64,000 bases of DNA from Pohlia nutans (taxonomy: Eukaryota > Streptophyta > Bryopsida > Bryales > Mniaceae), in contig CM040091.1 in the NCBI GenBank assembly GCA_022496805.1, forward strand, positions 12,576,336-12,640,335. The letters run 5' to 3'. This document shows positions 24,551 to 35,439 of this stretch, piece by piece. Every line of letters starts with the position of its first letter. Position 1 is the stretch's first letter. The notes beneath the pieces are model-generated. The model was given only the letters and a program-made list of their open reading frames with translations. It searched no databases and was not told the DNA's origin. The translations under genes were made by a program, and so were the position numbers.

Positions 24551-24892
24551 ACAGTAGCCTGTAAACGTCCCAGCGTCCAGAAATTGGATCATGAACAAAT
24601 TTGAAGCCTTGTAACTTTCTCATACAATCTTGGATGATTTTCATCCAAGTCACCTTTGAAAGCCTATTAAATTCTCTACCAATTACGATAAATCTCTTGT
24701 AATGAGGAGCTGTTGATAATATTGGAGAGGCCTCCAAATACAAGTATGTCAAATTTGTTGGGTAGATTTTATGTTTACAATGGTCTTCTCATGTACACCT
24801 CATGTACATCTCAGCCATGCTAATATCCACTTTTGAGGCTAGAATCTACTTCTGTTCAAAGGGTTGGTATGTTTAGGGGTAGTTGTATTTCT
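24551..24892. mobile_element. Degenerate TTAA-type element
   Basis: Internal sequence (TTTGAAGCCTTG, GATGATTTTCATCCAA, GAGGAGCTGTTGATAATATT and more) matches 37980-38302. The ends have lost the TTAA (left GTAAACGTCCC, right ATGTTTAGGGGTAGTT), so this is an old copy. Confidence 0.65.
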
Positions 24893-24902
24893 TACGATCA
24901 TA

Positions 24903-25235
24903 AGAGCATGGCCACCCATGGCCTCAGAGGGTCTCTGACCTCAAGAAGTGGATGAAAAGTTTCAAGGGGCCTTTCAAAATGCTTCTTGACTCTGGATTCT
25001 AGCGTGTTAGAAATTGGGACTTGAAATCACTATTGAGTTGACTATTCGATGATTATTCCTCTCATTCTACTTGTGATTGGTTCATTCTACTTGTGATTGG
25101 TCCATTCACTATTTGATGCGCACTTTTGATACGTGAAGGGCGTGCAAGGGTGGGGGAGTGTGAGTGCAAGGGCCCTTCACATGTAGATGAATAATTTGAG
25201 AGGGTTAGTCCTAGCGTGCATGGGTGGGAATGCTC
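24903..25235. mobile_element. MITE with AGAGCATGGCCACCC ends
   Basis: The ends AGAGCATGGCCACCCATG and CATGGGTGGGAATGCTC are imperfect inverted repeats. A near-identical inverted copy is at 28203-28534. TAA precedes the left end, consistent with but not proving a PIF/Harbinger-type three-base target. Confidence 0.75.
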
Positions 25236-26063
25236 GAACCCCTGCAGCTGTTTCCATGCTCAACTGTCATAACATTCTTAGAACTCAGAGCACATTTGTC
25301 AGTGATGCATTGAGTGTGCTCTCACCCTTCTTTCTTCACTGTTGATGACATCACCAAAACAAACATCTGACACATTTGTCATAAAGCATACATGGCATGT
25401 GGCATGTCTTTGTTCATGTACTATTTGATACCTCCAACCTCACATGTGTATAAAATTTAACGTGCCCATACATCCTGGCGTTTGGCCACGCATGCCTTCT
25501 TGTAGCTTTTGATACCTCCCATCTGATTGTACTGTACACCAAAATGAATCTGCCCCCTATTTCTTTTTCTAAGACACGACGATAAAAATCCTTTCCATCT
25601 CAAAAAGCCAAGACCATTGGCATCATACAACAACATTGACTCTTCACACTTTACACACAACCATGCTCAACAACAGGACTAGAATTGGGTTCAGGGTAGT
25701 CACTTAGTGTAAAATTTTGGTATACATGAGCGAACTAAGGGTAATTAACGGGGAGCTATGAAATAATTGAAATATTCCATTATTTATAGTATGTTTAGGG
25801 TATCACAGGGAACCTTGTCCAATTCACTAGGAAGTAAACATTACTCCAAAACTGCCGTTTACAACAAGTTTTGCAAGTGGTTGTTCAATTCAGCAAGTGA
25901 TTACCAAGAATTTACCATCATTCTTGTACTACCTGGTAATATGGTCAAGGTTCCCTGTGTATATTCATGGTATATTCTATGAATATTCTCAAATTGGTTA
26001 AAAGACACTCTATATTACTTCTAAAAATTTATAAATTTTATCTCAAATGAATAATTGACACCC
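25236..26063. other. Intergenic region, no supported gene
   Basis: A 67-codon minus-strand frame (25457-25660) has normal-looking composition but no recognisable domain and no convincing splice context. I leave it unannotated. Confidence 0.35.
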
Positions 26064-26711
26064 TTATAAGGTGGTTACCCCATTCCCAATTGAATAAGAA
26101 ATACGGATATGAGGCATTGATATTATTTAGTATTAGTATTTTTTTAGAGTTAGGCAAGAAGAAATAGATTTCACCACAAGTTGAAACATAATTTTTGGAT
26201 GAAGAATGAATTAGTTATAAATTTTCAAAGTTGAAGCATTCATGACACATCCCATTCACATCATATAGGTAGAGATGTTTTTGTTTAAAGAAGATTTGTA
26301 TTGCACACACTAATGATGCTTAACCCTTAAACGTTTGAACGTGCCGTGGCGACCAATAGAGTACGGTGTATTTTGGTTGTATTTGGAATGAATCCACACC
26401 TTTAATAAGATTGGGTGCAAAAGAAAAGTTGAAATTTACATCAATGCGGTTCTAATGGGCTATTAAGATCTCAATTTAGAGTTTCTTGTTGGTAGCAAAT
26501 CTCAATCATACGACAACGTATATACCATCCCCATAGGACGTTTAAGGGTTAAACAAACATCAATGAATCCATAACCACACTTACATATACTAAAACCAAC
26601 AAAAGAACCCATTTTCACATGTTACTCATGCTAGATTGTAGCATTGATTGTGGAAAATACCCCTAGCTGTTGGTGTAAGACGTCAATAGGTTATGGGGTA
26701 ACCACCTTATT
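26064..26711. mobile_element. MITE (TAAGGTGGTTACCCC ends) with nested TTAA element
   Basis: The left end ATAAGGTGGTTACCCCATTC pairs with the right end ATGGGGTAACCACCTTAT. Removing the nested 233-bp element leaves about 415 bases, matching the uninterrupted inverse copy at 40351-40772. Confidence 0.8.
26320..26552. mobile_element. 233-bp TTAA MITE nested in another MITE
   Basis: It begins TTAACCCTTAAACG and ends CGTTTAAGGGTTAA. Other 233-bp copies are at 39532-39764 (same orientation) and 42798-43030 (inverse). The host MITE is unoccupied at 40351-40772 and reads TTGA where this copy has TTAA. Confidence 0.9.
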
Positions 26712-27101
26712 TGTTCTCATGGTTATCTAAATTTGACAATGACAATGACTTCCTCGGGGAATTGGGTTTGATCAAGACACAAAGAGGTGTTTCAGGCACA
26801 AGGATTACAGTAGAAATTTCTCAATATATATCATGTCTGCACATCTGTACACAAAAGCAGGAATGTGCACACCGGCATTTACAAGCTCTGTCTGCACATC
26901 TATACACAAAACCAGGAGTGCGCAAACATTTACGAGCTCAGTCTGTACACAAGCATGGTTCATAGCAAAACCAGGAGTATAGAGACATTTGTAAGCTCTG
27001 TCTGTACACAAGCACGGCCGTGCAAGTTCATAGCAAACCCAAGATATTCTGCAAAGACATTTACATGAGCTATAATTTCTATACTGAGCTCTGGAAACAA
27101 G

Positions 27102-27233
27102 TCAACCCTGATGCGGACAAAAAGATCGGTGGGTTAACTTGATATTCGCCTTTTTAGCTTCTTGCACAATCTGTCTGTGCTGGGCGGATAATTCTCCGAA
27201 ATGAGGTGCTGTGAAGATCACCTCGTCGATCTG
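27102..27233 (-). CDS. Candidate terminal exon, unknown product
   Basis: On the minus strand an acceptor (TTTTTAACAG) near 27234 is followed by a 43-codon frame starting QIDEVIFTAPHFGELSAQHR and ending at TGA (27102). The composition is helical and charged and looks coding. A second candidate exon lies at about 27490-27375, after a CTTTCTTTCCAG acceptor formed by an AAAG microsatellite. All three of its frames are open for some distance, so the join cannot be decided. I do not recognise the protein. Confidence 0.35.
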   Translation of the reverse strand, partial: QIDEVIFTAPHFGELSAQHRQIVQEAKKANIKLTHRSFCPHQG

Positions 27234-27473
27234 CTGTTAAAAAGACACGATCATACTTCATTGTAAGAATACCTGCCGATAACTTATGTGTTGAATGCCC
27301 AGTCAGGGATGGAGCAAAGATCGTTCAGCGAGGTCGCCATGGCCGGCCTCCCACTTCGCCGTTATTCTCACGTACAGGCTTTCCGTCCGGAGGAGTGCTT
27401 GCAGATCCCGGGGTCGGCCCATTGAAGCTGCTGAGCCTCTGCGTCTCTTTGAAGACTTGCATGCTGCGCCTGG

Positions 27474-27498
27474 AAAGAAAGAAAGAAAGAAAGAAACA
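27474..27498. repeat. AAAG microsatellite
   Basis: About six uninterrupted GAAA units. On the minus strand this forms a pyrimidine tract leading into CCAG, so it may act as the acceptor of a candidate exon. Confidence 0.8.
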
Positions 27499-28202
27499 TC
27501 GACAAAGGTTAGTCGTCACAAGATCAAACCCGTTACCATTTGCTGCGAGAAAAGAGAAAAAGAGAACGGCCATGGAGCCATTACGACAGAAACTCGTCAA
27601 CAACACAGCAAAGAGAATGAACTCATGAAATCAACTCTGCTTGGTGGGGTTCTTTTCCACAGCCTTGTTGAATGGGAGCCTTTACATCAACCAAAAGTAC
27701 ATCAAGTGACTCAACAAAAGAACTTGGCATTAACGTTCCGGCTGTCGAAGGTTATCTTGTGCATAAAACTCAGTCCATAAAACTCAGAGTTGCCAAGTGG
27801 ACAATGAAAACAAGGTTGGAGGCTCACAGATAGCAGGGTCGAGTCACAAGACGCAGTTGGTACTCAAGAAGCTGAAGCAAGGAAGGAAACCAAATGAAAC
27901 AGAGCCAACTCGCAAAAAGAGACCGAGAAATATGACTGTAGTTCGGTGAAGGCCTGCTTTATATTGATGAAGAAGTAACTGATCACAGTCAGTGCAGACA
28001 GTGTTCTACGCCGACGACTGCCGACGAGGGCAGGAGCCAGATTTTTCGGTCATAGGCGTGTATTCTGCGCTCTGGTTTCTTGCAAATTCTAGAAAAAGAA
28101 ATCATCCTTCAATCATGGAAACGTTGTAATTCGTGAAGTGTGAAAGGGAAAAAGTGACTCTGGTTTATCAGTTACATCTGCCGAGTGTTTTGGTGGCTAA
28201 GG

Positions 28203-28534
28203 GCATTCCCACCCATGCACACTAGGACTAACCCTCTCAAATTATTCATCTACATGTGAAGGGCCCTTGCACTCACACTCCCCCACCCTTGCACTCACAT
28301 TCCCCCACCCTTGCACGCCCTTCATGTATCAAAAGTGCGCATCAAATAGTCAATGGACCAATCACAAGTAGAATGAGAGGAATAATCATCGAATAGTCAA
28401 CTCAATAGTGATTTCAAGGCCCAATTTCTAACACGCTAGAATCCAGAGTCAAGAAGCATTTTGAAAGGCCCCTTGAAACTTTTCATCACTTCTTGAGGTC
28501 AGAGACCCTCTGAGGCCATGGGTGGCCATGCTCT
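28203..28534. mobile_element. Inverted copy of the 24903-25235 MITE
   Basis: Nearly full-length match in reverse orientation, with ends GCATTCCCACCCATGC and GGTGGCCATGCTCT. A duplicated CACTCACACTCCCCCACCC-type block of about 27 bases near 28270-28316 distinguishes it. Confidence 0.75.
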
Positions 28535-28700
28535 AAGTGAATCTTGTCTCCATTTCCAAGACGCACCATACTCGATGAATAAGTTGTAAATTAAATCACC
28601 TGAAAAGGTTGGTTGATTGAGGTTATTGAACATAATACTAAATTTTATTGAAACACAAAACATTGATTGAGAAATAAGAAATAACCCTCTTTCGACCCGC

Positions 28701-28892
28701 CACTAGTGGCAAACTTGTCGTTTCTCATTCCCCACTTTGTCGAAACAGTGAACAGTACTGGAATATTATACTTATATTTCTGTCTTCTTGTGACCAAAAC
28801 TACTCACCAACATGGACACAACCCATGTGCCTGGCACGGTTTCATTTCTTTTTCATTTATAGTAAGTGAAAAGCAACACATTCGAACTAGTG
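28701..28892. mobile_element. Palindromic MITE of the CTAGTAG/TGTCGTTTTTCA family (copy 1)
   Basis: This is the most diverged of six copies of a family of about 185-200 bp whose ends run CACTAGTAG(G/C)A and whose inner words are TCATTCCCCACTTTG, ACCAAAAC and TTCATTTATAG. Other copies are at 38309, 50343, 51629, 53584 and 53988. Confidence 0.7.
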
Positions 28893-30105
28893 CGCTAACT
28901 ACAACAATGCACAGTCGCTTCAAGATCACATCTTGGAATTATGAATTTTTGAAGTTTCACTCATAAAGTGAGCAAAAAAACCCAAGGACAGACTTCATCA
29001 TGTAAACATTGTTGTAATCATTAGATGCTGACTGAATATGTACCTACCTTTACTCAACTTCAGGCCTATAAAGAACCCACCTATTACCCCATCTAAAGGA
29101 CAAGTCGTCTTCTAGCGAAGCCAACTGATCCTGTGCACACATGATCAAATTCTTTAGAAGCCATTTTACCGCTTCCAAGAGTAACTATCATCATCCTGCA
29201 AAATCAACGCCCTAGTTTCATGCAACTGATGCAGAACCGTGTCATAAAATTTTGATCAAGTCGTAGGGAGTGAGTTGCAGAGGTAACTTCCAGTGACAGT
29301 GAAGAGTCGAGGCCAAGCAAAGGCAGGCAAGGAGAGTGCAAATCGAGGTGCTGGCTCAGGAACCAAGGCAATCCTGAAATCACAAACCGACTTCAACACA
29401 CTCAGCAAATCAGTGGCAATGATTTTAGAGAAGGATAGGAGTGGTTGTTATCTCGGATCAATGAGTGAACAGTACCTGTAGTTACGCGACGACTCCAAAG
29501 AAGAAAAACAACCTGTGAACAAAGTGATTTCGGGCAGCAGCCCGTGATTGCCTGCTTAAAAGCCAATGGAAATGGCTCTGGTAGACCCGCCCATTACGCT
29601 TGTTGCGTGTGAGATAGCGTAGCGTTGCCCAGTCAATTGCATTCCATGATCACTCATCTTCGTATCAGCCCTGGACACATGAGACAATCTCATTGATTTC
29701 CAGACCCTGCCTGGGCCACCAACACCCTGTCAAACTTGGCAGCTCCTTGATCATGGAGATGAGAATGGTTTTAACTTACTTTCCTGGACCACCAGATTCT
29801 TTCCTTCACTCGTTTAGTAACAAAAAGAAACATTAATTGTGGAGGAGGTTGTACCTTGAGGCCCACTCTCATGATATTGCAAATGAAGGCATTCTAGTAA
29901 ATGACCCAAGGGACATACTGCTTTTGTAAATAATCAAATTCAAGAAAATTCCCTCATAGGAGGGAGGGGTGTCCACGATGGTACAAGCTCAAGAATGTAC
30001 AAATACCAATCCAACTGAATGAATGGTTAGCTAGATCATTCTTAAAGCCAGGTCACTGTGAAGGAATAGTAAGTAGTGGCTCCTAGTAGAGGAGTGTACA
30101 TTCTA
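28893..30105. other. GC-richer region without a resolved gene
   Basis: The composition is more gene-like than the surroundings and may hold untranslated or small exons of a minus-strand gene, but I could not link any exons. The 62-codon plus-strand frame at 29293-29481 has no domain. Confidence 0.3.
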
Positions 30106-30393
30106 CTACTCGTAGAGGCCCTCTTGCTCCCATACATCGACAAGAAAATCCACCATCTCCTGCAATTTTTGCGCCACATGAGTAGAGTGTGGGTACAGAA
30201 TCACATCCCATACGTTGTGTAGGGTGTTGGCAACAAAAAAATAAAATTGTATGATACATGGAAAAATTGAACTTGCAAGTATTAGAAGAGTAGTGTTTCT
30301 GTATAGGAACTTACTGGTAAGGAAATTGGCTGTGCAAACGGTCTGCTTGTGCCAAGTAAGTCTTCGTATGTTGTACTCCAGCTGGCATTCCAA
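30106..30393 (-). CDS. Candidate exon(s), unknown product
   Basis: The 3' part (about 30238-30106) encodes VANTLHNVWDVILYPHSTHV followed by an amphipathic helix-like stretch ending WEQEGLYE and a stop. The 5' part (about 30385-30318) encodes QLEYNIRRLTWHKQTV and ends at a good donor (GTAAGT). The frame is continuous, so either an intron or read-through is possible. I do not recognise the protein. Confidence 0.3.
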   Translation of the reverse strand: MECQLEYNIRRLTWHKQTVCTANFLTSKFLYRNTTLLILASSIFPCIIQFYFFVANTLHNVWDVILYPHSTHVAQKLQEMVDFLVDVWEQEGLYE

Positions 30394-30791
30394 GTCACTC
30401 GTTAGTCTTCAAAAACATCACAGCTCTTGAATTTCTACAGGCGGAGGTATCCGTTTCTAGAGTTTCAACAATATTCAAAGGCATCTTCCACACCCAAGGG
30501 TGGGGGCTTGGGATTTCTGCTACTGTGATCTTGTACAAAATTAGAGCTTACATTCTTCAGAAACCTTACTAATCCAGGGCACAAATCCTGTACATGGTTG
30601 TATCACAACAGTGAAAATGTTTTGTGCAAATTTTAGCCAAGTGGCTAGAAAAATAAAATTGATGCTAATTTTTACTCATTTTGAGGGAATTAGTCACTAC
30701 TTTTTAGCCAAATGGTTTCACATCTATGGCAGTTTTGCTAAAGAGGCTGAAATTCCTCACCTTCACTGGTATCAGAGATCCCAGTTTTAAG

Positions 30792-31403
30792 TTAACCCCT
30801 AAAGGACCAAGGATTCATGCTTTTAAAATGACAAGTTTAAACGATCGTATTGTGAAAATTATAATTTGAATGGGACCAAATTTTATATCACTGGAATTAG
30901 TGAAGAATATTACATATGTTGAACAATTTAATTTTTTTAAATTAACCAAAAAAATCTACATAAAACCTTCTCAAAATTACTGAAAAAAACAGGAGCCACC
31001 TGGTGGCTTGAGCCTAGGAAAAGAGAGGTCGCACCTAATTACGGGTTCTCTATGCTGTACAGGTCGAGGCCTCTCTCGATTCCCAACCCACTCCCGCCTT
31101 CTCTGCGTCCAGACCCTCAATGCTGCACATGCAGTGTACATAATCATGTTGAATTCAAAAACCACCAGTAGAGACGATGTCAATTTTACTCGTACAGTTA
31201 ATACAGAGAACGCTCGTTCACAGTGACCACTTACCCCTAAAGGACCAAGAGACCCATGCTTTTGGGTAGGACTTTCTTTTGTTCAATTTATATATCTCAT
31301 TTTTACCAACAGATTCTTGTGACAAACGAAACAAACGGCTCCATCCTGAATTATTTTTTTTGCCTTCTTTAAAACCATGAAACCTTGGTCCTTTAGGAGT
31401 TAA
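30792..31403. mobile_element. TTAA-type element, interrupted (612 bp span)
   Basis: The left end TTAACCCCTAAAGGACCAAG and the right end GGTCCTTTAGGAGTTAA are complementary. The left 200 bases match the 239-bp family. About 31000-31228 is unrelated sequence, and a second left-like end (ACCCCTAAAGGACCAAG) occurs near 31231. This is either one element with an insertion or two fused fragments. Confidence 0.6.
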
Positions 31404-31638
31404 CCCTTTAAGGACCAAGAAGGCCAAATTTGGCTTCATGTTTTTTTAGCAGTTTTGAGTGGGTTCTATGTGAAGTTTCTATTGTTCAAATTTATTTATG
31501 TTTTTGGTCAACACATGCAATGTTCTTTACTAATTTTGGTGATATAAAATTTGGTCCTATCTGAATCATACTTTTCATTATATGAATGATTGAATTTGTC
31601 ATTTTTAAACCATGAATTCTTGGTCCTTAAAGGGTTAA
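31400..31638. mobile_element. TTAA-flanked MITE, 239 bp
   Basis: It begins TTAACCCTTTAAGGACCAAG and ends CTTGGTCCTTAAAGGGTTAA, perfectly complementary over 20 bases. It shares the TTAA at 31400-31403 with its left neighbour. Same family as 23244-23482. Confidence 0.85.
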
Positions 31639-31952
31639 AGCATATTTGATGTTTCAGACGACCGAGGTGATAACTACTCCATCTTGATGTACCATTGCAA
31701 GCATAAAACGTGGAAAGGCAATAGTAAGAGTACCATGATTCACGTAAGGACCATTTGCGTCACTCTCAGCTTGTGCTTGAATCTCTGAAATGTGGTGGTT
31801 GGCACTAACTGAGCTGGTAGATCTTTGCTGGCGAGAGCTGCTGCCGTTGTTTTCCATCTCACTGGAACTCGAGGTTTCCAACGGCTTATTGAGGGGTACA
31901 GTTTCCCCTTCAACTGCCCCCCTGGAGTCTATCGTCGACAAGTTTTCTGGGT

Positions 31953-34168
31953 CTAGTCTCTGCGACTTGGTGAATCGTCCAAAGCAATTGCCACACTGTT
32001 GGCACCAAAACCACTTGACAGAATTAGGTCTGAGCATAGTGCAGAAAAGCGAGCAAAAGTATTATACAACTTCTGTAACAACATCCTAACGTCCTAAGAT
32101 GTAGAGCACCCTATGCACATACCTCACGTTCCTGGCCCAGGGGGTGCACTGTACTAAACACGTGAGTGCACAAGAGGGGGATTTATTTTGAACGTCGCCG
32201 TAGTACGTATACATACAATAAACATATTTAGAGCTGAAATTATTGACACATACTCCCTCCGTCCCAAAGTTATTGTCATGTTTGAAAGTCATGCTTGAAA
32301 GTGCTTTTTTAAGTAGGTCATATTGTAAGAAACATGATTAAAAAAGGTTCCAAATTATGTCACTAGAATGAATGAAGAACATTGCATGTGTTTATTGCAA
32401 CCTAAATAAAATTAGCCACAAGGAAGTATTTTTTTGACCTACTTAAAAAAGCACTTTCAAACATGACTTTCAAACATGACAATAACTTTGGGACGGAGGG
32501 AGTAGTTACATTAGACATATATTTAGGACGGAATAGATATGTATACAAAGGTTTTAGACATGTAATCCCTTGTATACATGGGGTTTTTTTTAGAGGGGGT
32601 CATGAACGCACGTGATTCTCAAACATAATGTAGAATGCACCCCCCGAGGTTCTTGCTACATGGACCTCACCTCCACCACATACACTAAACCCTAAGCGTC
32701 CAAAAATCTTCAATATTCTATTACCAGTTTTGAGTAGGTTACATGGAGACTTTCTTTTGTTCAATTTTATTCACATGCAATATTCTTCACTGATTTTATA
32801 ATATTGGTCCTTTAGGGGTGAAACTGAGCATGTTCAGGGGAGGGGGAGGAAGACAGAAACGCACCCCATACATACAGCGCACGCAGAGGAGTGAAAGCTT
32901 TACCAGCCAAGACCAGTCTAGCATACTATACAACGGCTGAAGCTTCAGCTACTGCTATGCAATGTAGTAGTAGTAGTAGTAGTAGGAGTAGTAGTAGTAG
33001 TGCCTATTGAGGCCACAACGCAACACTGGACACCTTTGTCATCCTGCGCCACTGCAATATCATGATAGGGTTTTAACTCAGGGCAAGGGTTACACATCAC
33101 CTCGGGGGTGCACTATATTAAACATGTACGAGTATACGTGAGTGCACAAAAAGGGTATTAATTTGAACACTGCCGCATTACGTATACATACAATAAACAC
33201 ATTTAGAACTGAAAATATTCACGTATACTTACACTAAAAATATATTTAAACGGAATATATCTGTATCCAAAGGTATTTAGACATATAACCTCTCGTATAC
33301 AAGGGGGTTTTTAGAAGGGGTCATGAACGCACGTGATTCTCAAACATAATGTAGAGTGCACCCCCGAGCACATCACCATTCATTGAGGGAATCCACATTT
33401 ATAAACAGAACCCCTGATAATTATGAAGCCGTTTCTTTCATGTACAGACCTCTCTAAAATGGCACTCGTTTCATTGGGACCCCAGGAAGTCATATGAAAT
33501 ATTTAGGGTTTATGAGTACGAGAAACTTACCATTGCCTTTCAGATGAGTTTCTACAGTGCCAAAGACATACCTGGACATAGAACATCCATGTGTCGGTAA
33601 ACGATAATTCAGTCTCTTTCTTGAAAGGAAAAAACACTTAAAAATATGCACAACTTAGAGGCTGTGAAAAAATAAAAGATTAGGTCGATGAGAGATGCTG
33701 ACAAGAATACTTTAAAAATTCTCTGGAAAAAAGGTAGGACTCTGTTATTCCTCTTTCCAAAACAACGTAGAAAAGGAAGAAAGAAAACCATGTCTGATGT
33801 AAACCGGTTCTAAATTTCCACACCTCAGCTGAATCTTCCAAACCGTGAGAGCAAAAACGCAACTGAAAAAGGAATGAAACACGCACAAAACGAAATAATA
33901 AACTCTGTAGCTCGCTTCCGAAAGGGAAAAAAGAAACAACGTACCTCAAAAGGAAGATGCTTGGACTGCCAAAATCGTCTCTTGAAAGGTTGCTCAGGTT
34001 GTAAATTGTGAGAAGCTTAAAACCCAAAAAAGAAACAAGAAAAAAAAAGAAGAGTTTGAATGTGCAATTCCTTCACCGAGCAGCGGAGTAGGAGCAGCAA
34101 CTCCGCCACAAACCCCGCATACCAAAAGAAGAGCCTTCGGTGCTGGAAGGGCACGGAACAAAGGATCC
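31953..34168 (-). CDS. Candidate four-exon gene 3' part, unknown product, frame ambiguous
   Basis: On the minus strand the exons 34168-34123, 34015-33945, 33571-33531 and 32029-31953 have consistent AG/GT borders. One frame runs through all four to a TAG, with residues such as LLTIYNLSNLSRDDFGSPSI, YVFGTVETHLKGND, LILSSGFGANSVAIAL and DDSPSRRD. A second frame is also open through the first three exons (including KRRFWQSKHLPFE and VCLWHCRNSS) but meets TGA at the last junction. The final exon region also holds a separate 125-codon frame (31654-32029) with a WFWCQQCGNCFGRF Cys cluster. I cannot decide which is used, and no family is recognised. The last intron contains three MITE insertions. 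Confidence 0.35.
32137..32648. mobile_element. MITE (CGGGGGTGCAC ends) disrupted by a Stowaway
   Basis: The ends CCAGGGGGTGCACT and GAATGCACCCCCCGAG are imperfect inverted repeats. Without the nested Stowaway it is about 258 bp and aligns along its length with 33101-33368. Confidence 0.8.
32251..32504. mobile_element. Stowaway-type MITE (Tc1/Mariner), 254 bp
   Basis: The ends TACTCCCTCCGTCCCAAAGT and ACTTTGGGACGGAGGGAGTA are exactly complementary, and a TA is duplicated at the borders. CTCCCTCCGTCCC is the known Stowaway consensus end in plants. The unoccupied site at 33101-33368 has a single TA at this position. Confidence 0.92.
32695..32822. mobile_element. Short degenerate TTAA-type element
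   Basis: Left AAACCCTAAGCGTCC and right GGTCCTTTAGGGGTGAAAC resemble the TTAACCC family with both TTAA sites mutated. Internal words match the 239-bp class. Confidence 0.5.
32967..33001. repeat. AGT trinucleotide microsatellite
   Basis: About eleven AGT units with one AGG interruption. Confidence 0.9.
33101..33368. mobile_element. MITE (CTCGGGGGTGCAC ends), uninterrupted copy
   Basis: The ends CTCGGGGGTGCACTAT and GTAGAGTGCACCCCCGAG are inverted repeats. It is the direct-repeat partner of 32137-32648 and gives the pre-insertion state of the Stowaway there. Confidence 0.85.
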
Positions 34169-34547
34169 CTGCTGAGGCACACGTAGTGAAAAAGTTTGAA
34201 GAAAAGTAGCTTACTAAAGTTATGAAAAAGTAAAAGTTGGGTTTCGTCATGTGAAGGAAGAAATCCCACGTTCCTTTTGGAGCTGGCGTGAATCCAAAGC
34301 CTGTTTGTTGTCTCTGCCCACCAGGGAGAGACTACGGAAATGCTTCGTTTTTTTAGGAGTTACCAGGAGTTACGGGCCTGAACAATAAAATGAAGCCGTA
34401 AAAGTAAATCTAGAATAAATACTAAGGCAGAGACTCCGCGACTAGCCGCTTGTTGTCTCCGGATAAAGATCACAAAAACGCTTTGTTTTTGGGAGTTACA
34501 TGATTGGACAGTAAAAATAAGTTGTAAAAGTAAGTTTGGGGTAAATG

Positions 34548-35104
34548 TTTAGCTCTTTAAGGACCGCGCATCCAAATAGTGGATGTTTGTTGGTCAAAGC
34601 CAATTTTGACCTTGAAGATGAATTTTTTTGCTATTGCTTTCAATTATGAAAATGTAGTTTATCGAGTTTAGTTTTCACTTCACTTTTTGGATCTTATAAA
34701 TTTCAAAAATTGAATATTTAATTTCTGTTGCAAGCTATGTAGCTCAAGGTCTGAATTACACTGCATAGGATGCTCACTTTGTGAATTTTAAATTTTAAAT
34801 TAAAAAAATTTACAAAAAATAAATATCATGTGATTCTCCATTGTCATTCGCACATTTTCTAGAAATTTTATATTTTTTGAAGAGTTTTTGTAATTAATAT
34901 GAATTTCTTGAAGTATTTGACCTAAAAATTTGTAAAAAATTCATTTTGTATCAAAAAAATGAGAAAATTTTAGGATTAATAGGAAACATACAATTTCATG
35001 CATTGAAAATATTAAAAAATATATTTCAACAAATCTTGAAAGCTAAACTTTGTATGAAAGTATAGTTTGATTATTCTACAAAGGAATGGGACGTTAAAGG
35101 GTTA
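34548..35104. mobile_element. Degenerate TTAA-type element, about 557 bp
   Basis: Left TTTAGCTCTTTAAGGACC and right GGGACGTTAAAGGGTTAGG are mutated versions of the TTAACCCTTTAA(C/G)G ends. The interior is very AT-rich with no coding frame. Confidence 0.55.
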
Positions 35105-35198
35105 GGTATAGACTATGCGACTAGCCACTAGTTTGAGACCCGACACCATAACTAGCTTATGCTATCATTAGTTTCAACGTAAATTAATTAATTTTTGT

Positions 35199-35439
35199 TT
35201 AACCCTTTGAGGACCGAGGATTTATGGTTACAGAATGACAAATTCAATAGATTTTATTGTGAAAAATATGATTTAAATGAAACCAAATTTTATATCACTA
35301 GAAGTAGTAAAAATACGTTGCTTGTGTTGGTCAAAAATCAAATAAACTTGAATAGAAAGAAGTCTACGTAAAATATATTCAAAACTACTAAAATACAATG
35401 AGATTCAATTTGGACTTTCTGGTCCTTTGGGGGTTTTAA
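35199..35439. mobile_element. TTAA-flanked MITE, 241 bp
   Basis: It begins TTAACCCTTTGAGGACCGAG and ends GGTCCTTTGGGGGTTTTAA. It is an inverse-oriented relative of the 239-bp class (shared ATGACAAATTCAA and CCAAATTTTATATCACT). Confidence 0.75.

Noticed and set aside
27295..27780. 161-codon plus-strand ORF
   Set aside because: It runs through an AAAG microsatellite and is antisense to a better candidate exon; no domain.
31654..32037. 127-codon minus-strand ORF as an independent gene
   Set aside because: Its Cys-rich start lacks an ATG context of its own, and joining it in frame to the upstream exon creates TGA. I treat it as an alternative frame of the candidate gene instead of a separate CDS.
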